A stretch of 64,000 nucleotides of DNA from Adineta vaga (lineage: Eukaryota; Rotifera). The translations under genes and the position numbers were made by a program. The notes beneath the pieces are model-generated. The model saw nothing but the letters and a program-made list of their open reading frames with translations. It had not been told where the DNA came from and made no database searches. This document shows positions 59,019 through 64,000 of this stretch, piece after piece; the first letter of the stretch is position 1, and every line of letters begins with the position of its first letter. The stretch lies in contig CP075497.1 of assembly GCA_021613535.1 (NCBI GenBank), positions 1,860,001 to 1,924,000 on the forward strand. Direction: 5' to 3'.

Positions 59019-61176
59019 TTATTCTTTCTTTAAAATACAATTTACATATTGTTCAATACGTTTATTCATATTTTCTACATTGATTTGATATTGACTTGAT
59101 AAGATCTTTGCTAATTCACTTGATAACTCAATTTTTTCTTTAAAAATCACAATTTCACTTGCATATTTTTCATAAAGACGACGTTGTTGTTTTGATACTT
59201 TACTCATAATCATTGTTAAAGGATCATTTATTTTCTTTTCTTTTTCTGATCGAATTTCTTCAAAATCAATTCCACAAATTCCTTTTCTATTATCTCGTCT
59301 TACGAGTATATTCCACGTTCCTGAATCGCCAATATTTACTAAATATCGAAGATACATATGTTGTAAACATGCTGGAAGTATTTCTTTATTTTCATTTCGA
59401 AAATTTGATTCATCTTTCTCTAATTCATTTAAACGATTGACATGTGAACCACGGCGAAGAACTTTAACATTACTTTCAACTTTAGTTGTAACTATTTCAT
59501 ACTGATCTTCATCTATTGATAATTGTCCTAATGTTTTTTGCTTTAAATAATAATCATTTGTATTCGTTATTTTAATAATTGAATGCCAATCAACAATAGA
59601 TCGATATTGATCAGGAATTTTCAAATGTTCTTCTAAGATTAATAACGCACGAGTAAAATGTAGATTATAAAGAAATCTTTTACGATCACCGGGACAATTA
59701 GATGAATATGGACCTTTGTAAATGTAATCTGTTGATATAAAAACAGCTTTTTTACGTTCACTTGTTCGACGTTGACCATGAGAAAGTTTAGATAATTCAT
59801 CAATGATGAACGATTTAGGTTTTGTATCAAGTTGATAACCTAGATGAATTATTTCCGCATCGAAATCATCATCAATCATCTGTTTTTGTTCAATATCTAC
59901 CTAAAAGATAATAATAATGCAAATTGTGATCATAGAAAATCGTGTTATTTTACTTTAATTTGTTTCTTTGTGGTACTACTTTCTTTTTCATTTGAACTTT
60001 TTCTTTTTGTTTTCTTCTTTAATTTTTCTTCTTCTTCGTCGTTATCAATCATAATTTTAAATTCTTGATACATTTTTCGATATTTTTCATTGAATAAATC
60101 TTTACATTCATTAGTCACTTGTGCACCTTCAATAGCAAAATCGTTTCTCGATGTTGCAACACCTGTATGTCGATCAAATACAAATGAATCTAATTCAATT
60201 GTTATATTTTCATTTAAATGCTCTTGATATAATCGATCGACATCAACATCTATTAAATCCATTGTTTGCTGATCTATTTTTCGAATCATATCTTCATAAA
60301 TAACAAATGCCATTGCATGATATAAATATAAATAATGTTCTTTATGTTTTAATGTTTTATAGAAGAATGCAAGAGCTTTTGTACTCTCTGGAAATGGTGA
60401 TTTTTGTATAAGATATGGCCAAAGTTGCTTTGTGATTAATGTTTGATCATCTCTTTGAAATAAAATGGATAGATAAGCAAAAGCAAGTTCAGATTTATTT
60501 GAAAGATGTTCAATAATTAATTCATACAATTGTTGTTTCTGAGAAAAAACTAATATAAAACAAAAAATCATTTTCTCTAACTTACTGTTTTTCCTTTACA
60601 TTGATTTCCATACATAATATCAATGAGTTGAGTCATTTGAAATTTTTCTAATAATTTCCGATGTAAATTAGTTTTATCTGTTAAATATTCTGGAAGATTA
60701 TAAACTGTTCGAAGATCACTCAACAATCGTATACGTTGAGTTTTATCATTGGCTAAACAATGATAAAGTTCCACAAGAAGTTTTCGACTCGAATTTTCTC
60801 GACGATTTTGAATCCATTGTAAATATAATTTATGTATTCGACTTGGTAAATGAATATTACATGGACCTACATCTTCACTCATCATAGCAATAAGACGATT
60901 GATCATATTCGAACGCATTCGTATAGCATTCTGTTGAATTTGTTTTTCAGTTATTTGACATTTCGGATATAAATTAGGTTTCATTTCAAACAAAGAGAAG
61001 AGATCAAGTTCAATTAAACACCAAAGACCTTTGGGAGAAAACATTGCTCGACGAGCATATTTCTGTATTGCACTTTTTAAAATTCGTGTATCAACATTAT
61101 GAAAACTTCGTTCACGATGAAGAATAATACACATAGAACCAATTTCATCAGTTCTTTTTTCAATCACTTTTGACAT
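59019..61176 (-). CDS. 685-aa protein with RarA-C-terminus-like start and kinase-like end, function unknown
   Basis: Three exons (61176-60586, 60538-59954, 59900-59019) join in phase. N-terminal 200 aa are helical: FHNVDTRILKSAIQKYARRA, LWCLIELDLFSLFE and RLIAMMSEDVGPCN recall the C-terminal region of clamp-loader-like RarA proteins (AlxKSIRR ... EDIG). The middle is helical and closes in a Lys-rich, nuclear-signal-like run (KLKKKTKRKSSNEK). The C-terminal 290 aa contain YIYKGPYSSNCPGDRKRF, LRYLVNIGDSGTWNIL and GICGIDFEEIR. The GDSGxxN and hxIDFEE strings resemble the catalytic and metal loops of PI3K/APH-type kinase folds. I recall similar proteins from large DNA viruses of eukaryotes but cannot verify it. 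No function claimed. Confidence 0.75.
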
Positions 61177-61509
61177 TCTTTACCAAACAAATGATTAGAA
61201 AATGAATATGACAACGTATTTTATACATGAATGTTACTTGTCAATTGTGAAATATTTATTTCGCAATTACATCGACATGACTATTATAAAAAAGAGTATG
61301 GATTGGTGTGTTTTTTTTCTTTCTCATTTTGTTTAACAGAACGGAAGATGGTGTATACAAATGAAGTGATACTGACATGTACCTTTTATAGAATTTGATT
61401 GTGTAGAATTTCGACTAAATGATTTTTATGATTTATATATTAAGCTATGAAATATCATTAGACATAATTACCAGTTTCTATTAACTATCTTTCTTGTAGC
61501 GACCAACTA
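61177..61509. other. Intergenic
   Basis: About 330 nt upstream of the 685-aa protein gene; no feature seen besides its expected promoter. Confidence 0.4.
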
Positions 61510-61672
61510 ATCAATGATGAACATTCATTTTTTTTCTATTTCAAAGAATATTACCTTGTTGACAACATTCTTGAGCTGATTGAAGTAAAAGAAGATCATA
61601 ATCCATTCTCATTCGTTGGGCTTGCATACCAATTGATGGTAAATATGTTTGATCAATTAATAAATGAACTTA
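61510..61672 (-). pseudogene. Degenerate partial copy of the KH gene (end of exon 1 plus start of intron)
   Basis: The segment matches 62661-62914 of the neighbouring gene at near identity, over both exon (complement of ECCPQ..., MRMDYDLLLLQPAQEC) and intron sequence including the splice donor. A 90-bp block, 62714-62803, is missing. Both edges of that block carry GACAACA, so the loss looks like deletion between 7-bp direct repeats. The fragment has no start or stop of its own. Confidence 0.88.
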
Positions 61673-62076
61673 GACAATTTTGAGGAAAAAAGACAAAAAA
61701 TCGTGTTTGATTATCGGAAGAAATAAAGATTGATGAGCTTTTACGATGGTACACACCAAAATTCTGATCGAGTAGCTTTTTTTCCAATGACTCTTCTTGT
61801 ACCTTGTTCTTTAGTTTCCCATCTTGATACATTATCTAGTGTGTAAAAGATACTTTCAAATTGGATAAGTGAGTGTAATCTTATATCGTTTTCTTTTTTC
61901 TTAAGTAGTCAAATGAATATCAAATATCTGATTCTTTCTTTGAGAAATACATATTTTCTAAAGAAATAGTATTTCTTGGTTCTTTTTTTACCTCTCATGA
62001 AAAAATACATACACTCATAAAAGAAACAAGATAAAAACCTGAGAAAAACAAAATTTAGTCACTTAAAGTCAATCTT
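61673..62076. other. Intergenic
   Basis: About 400 nt between the pseudogene fragment and the 3' end of the KH gene. No gene seen. Confidence 0.4.
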
Positions 62077-63515
62077 TCATATTTTCTGTATTTTTCCTGC
62101 ATCTTTTTTCGTTAAATCATCTCCAACAATGTCATCATCACTGTTATTAATCATCAATAATTTTCTTATTGCTTGTAAAGCATTATTGACTTGCTGTTGA
62201 CTTCCTTGAACATTCACCATTCGTTTTCGTCGATCACCATTTTCATCATTCATATCACTAATATTAACAATTGCACCAGTTTCACGTTGTAATTGTTGAA
62301 TTCGTTCACCTTTTGGTCCTAGCAAAGCTCCTGCTTGCATATCGGTAATAGGAAGTGTTTGACGAATTGAAACTGGCATAAGAACACGATCAAAATGTTG
62401 TTGAGACGAAGATGATGGAATTGGATTGTTTGAAAGTTGAAAATAATTTGTAGATTGAGGAGGAAATAAAGGATTTTGTTTCGTAGTTTCATCGTTGATT
62501 GATACAGGATTGACTAGTGGAATATCTGAATAGCCATAATAGAGATGAATTTTTGTTCGATTATAATTAATTGGAATGTATGGAATGAATGAAACTGGTA
62601 TAACTAAAAACAAAAGTATTCTTATATTTTGAATCGTTCTAACAAAAAATGAATTAAATTGATCAATGGTCAACATTCATTTTTTTTCTTATTTCAAAGA
62701 ATATTACCTTGTTGACAACAAATTGTATAGATTTCTTCTAAACATAACATCAGCTTGACAGCATCTTTACAAATAATTCGAACAACTCGTTCACTTGATT
62801 GTGGACAACATTCTTGAGCTGGTTGAAGTAAAAGAAGATCATAATCCATTCTCATTCGTTGGGCTTGCATACCAATTGATGGTAAATATGTTTGATCAAT
62901 TAATATACGAACTTCTTCATCATTACCTAATAGTTCACTAAGTAAATCAAATGGACAAACAAGAATACATTCAGCTGTTTGACAATCAATTCTTGTAATT
63001 AAATCATTATAAAAGAAGACATCAGATACATATCGATCATGTGGAACAAGTAATCGACACTTTGTATTTGATTTATTGAATGAACGAAGATGTTGTCGTT
63101 GAGGATTTGATAATTTTAATAATTGTAAATCACCTTCGAGTTGACTAGCTCGATCAAAATCAAATGTAAATTCAGCATTACGTAGAGTATTTAAACTGGA
63201 TTCGATATGTGAGAAAGAATGATCAATTGTATCTTGTTCATTCAAAAGATTAATTATTGTCGAACGAAAACGATTTAATTGTTCATAAGCATTGTTTAAT
63301 TCTGAAAGAGATGTTTCATGTGCTGTATTTATTTGATCTAACATTTGTGAACGCCATTGACGTAATGTTTGACGACATGTATCATAACTTGAATCAAGTA
63401 GAGAGAGAGAATCAAGTTGAGTACGAGCTGTTTGAGTACGTGATAGAAGAGTTGAACGACGTTTTTCAAGTAATTCTTCAGGTGTTAATTGTTTAAATTC
63501 GTTCAATGAAGTCAT
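62077..63515 (-). CDS. KH-domain RNA-binding protein with N-terminal coiled coil
   Basis: Two exons (63515-62708 and 62603-62077) with a 104-nt intron give 444 aa. The N-terminal half is a long coiled-coil region (LLEKRRSTLLSRTQTART, LSELNNAYEQLNRFRSTI, IESSLNTLRNAEFTFDF). The middle has beta-like sequence with Cys (RIDCQTAECILVCPFDLL, RVVRIICKDAVKLMLCLEEI) that could be a divergent KH or similar module. Near the C-terminus is a clear type I KH domain: LPITDMQAGALLGPKGERIQ with the GPKG loop, ATGAIVNISDM, VNVQGSQQQVNNALQAI. It would bind single-stranded RNA or DNA. No specific orthologue assigned. The exon 1/intron 1 junction has been duplicated 1.15 kb downstream as a broken fragment. Confidence 0.82.
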
Positions 63516-64000
63516 AGTAAAAAAAGAATCTATAATAAAACAAAATGTTCAAATGATATTTAGCATCTTCAGATAGTATAAGGTAATAAGGGATAAAAAT
63601 ATGTCTATAATTAAATATAATCTACAAATTCGTTTCTTGTTTACATAACTTCTTACTGTAACTATTGATGTGTGAAGGATTCTTGAATTGCACACATATA
63701 TTATTCAATCTGATATTTTCATAAATAACTAAACTAACTAAAAATGTTCCATAAGCATCATTGATTTGATTAAGTATGTGCGAATACGGTTATTGAAGTT
63801 TTTATCGCCATCTATCATTAAAAAGAATGATCTTTCCTTTACAACGTAAGATAATTTTATTATGATACAATACGAAGAAACCGTCATGCTGTGAAATCCC
63901 TAGAAAATTGGCTAGTTAAATGAATAGTCTTAACTGTGTGATTGTATTTTTTGCTGAGCTATGTCTTATTTTAAGCAATTACATTGATCATAACATTGTA
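63516..64000. other. Right-edge intergenic sequence
   Basis: About 485 nt upstream of the KH gene. No exon, repeat or RNA gene recognised before the window ends. Confidence 0.4.

Noticed and set aside
1-64000. CRISPR arrays, operons or ribosome-binding sites
   Set aside because: None seen; the intron-rich eukaryotic gene structure makes them unexpected.

Overview
This window looks like nuclear DNA of a small invertebrate, most probably a bdelloid rotifer. That is inference; no marker gene settles it. The sequence is AT-rich. Genes are split by many very short GT-AG introns, mostly 45-65 nt. Metazoan genes (SLC6 transporter, ionotropic glutamate receptor, TRPM channel, secretin-type and other GPCRs, ARID2/BAF200, TIKI, alkaline phosphatase, F-box protein) alternate with intron-poor genes of prokaryotic type. 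These include a dioxygenase/ATP-grasp/adenylating fusion, a Sir2 protein of bacterial type, a DraG-type ADP-ribosylglycohydrolase, a BesD/ArpA-like oxygenase, a PL8 polysaccharide lyase, a Dabb protein and alpha/beta hydrolases. Such a mixture is known from bdelloid genomes.

Layout. 0-7 kb: a two-exon gene (minus strand) joins a TauD-type oxygenase, an ATP-grasp ligase and a PaaK-like adenylating domain. It is followed by a decayed hAT transposon with perfect 8-bp target duplications and a secreted alpha/beta hydrolase. 7-18.6 kb (plus strand): SLC6 transporter (20 exons), ADP-ribosylglycohydrolase, sirtuin, glutamate receptor and a small secreted protein. 19-25 kb (minus): a TRPM channel of about 20 exons and a Dabb protein. 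25-31 kb (plus): PL8 lyase with a late frameshift and a GPI-type alkaline phosphatase. 31-36 kb: F-box protein (minus), BesD/ArpA-like oxygenase (plus), class B GPCR (minus). 36-40.3 kb: a 4.2-kb stretch with no recognisable gene. 40.3-46 kb (minus): a DeSI/PPPDE-like protein whose catalytic Cys is Ser, ARID2, and a 65-aa disordered protein with a TATA box and a 5'UTR intron. 46.6-55 kb: NAAA/acid-ceramidase-like amidase with a CHORD-like tail, mini-RING protein, HSL-type esterase (minus), TIKI protein, CUB-like single-pass receptor. 55-64 kb: rhodopsin-like GPCR, unknown multi-pass protein (minus), Lys-rich secreted protein, a 685-aa protein with a kinase-like C-terminus (minus), and a KH-domain RNA-binding gene (minus) beside a degenerate duplicate of its own exon/intron junction.

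How the genes relate. Most are independent transcription units, as usual in an animal genome. The clearest functional neighbours are the ADP-ribosylglycohydrolase and the sirtuin, 550 bp apart on the same strand and both acting in NAD+/ADP-ribose chemistry. The best candidate for an undescribed activity is the 1014-aa fusion at the left edge, which combines one Fe(II)/2-oxoglutarate oxygenase with two different ATP-using carboxylate-activating modules and suggests a small-molecule biosynthetic enzyme. Exon structures were joined by hand from splice signals and reading phase. They are internally consistent where exact positions are given but have no transcript support.
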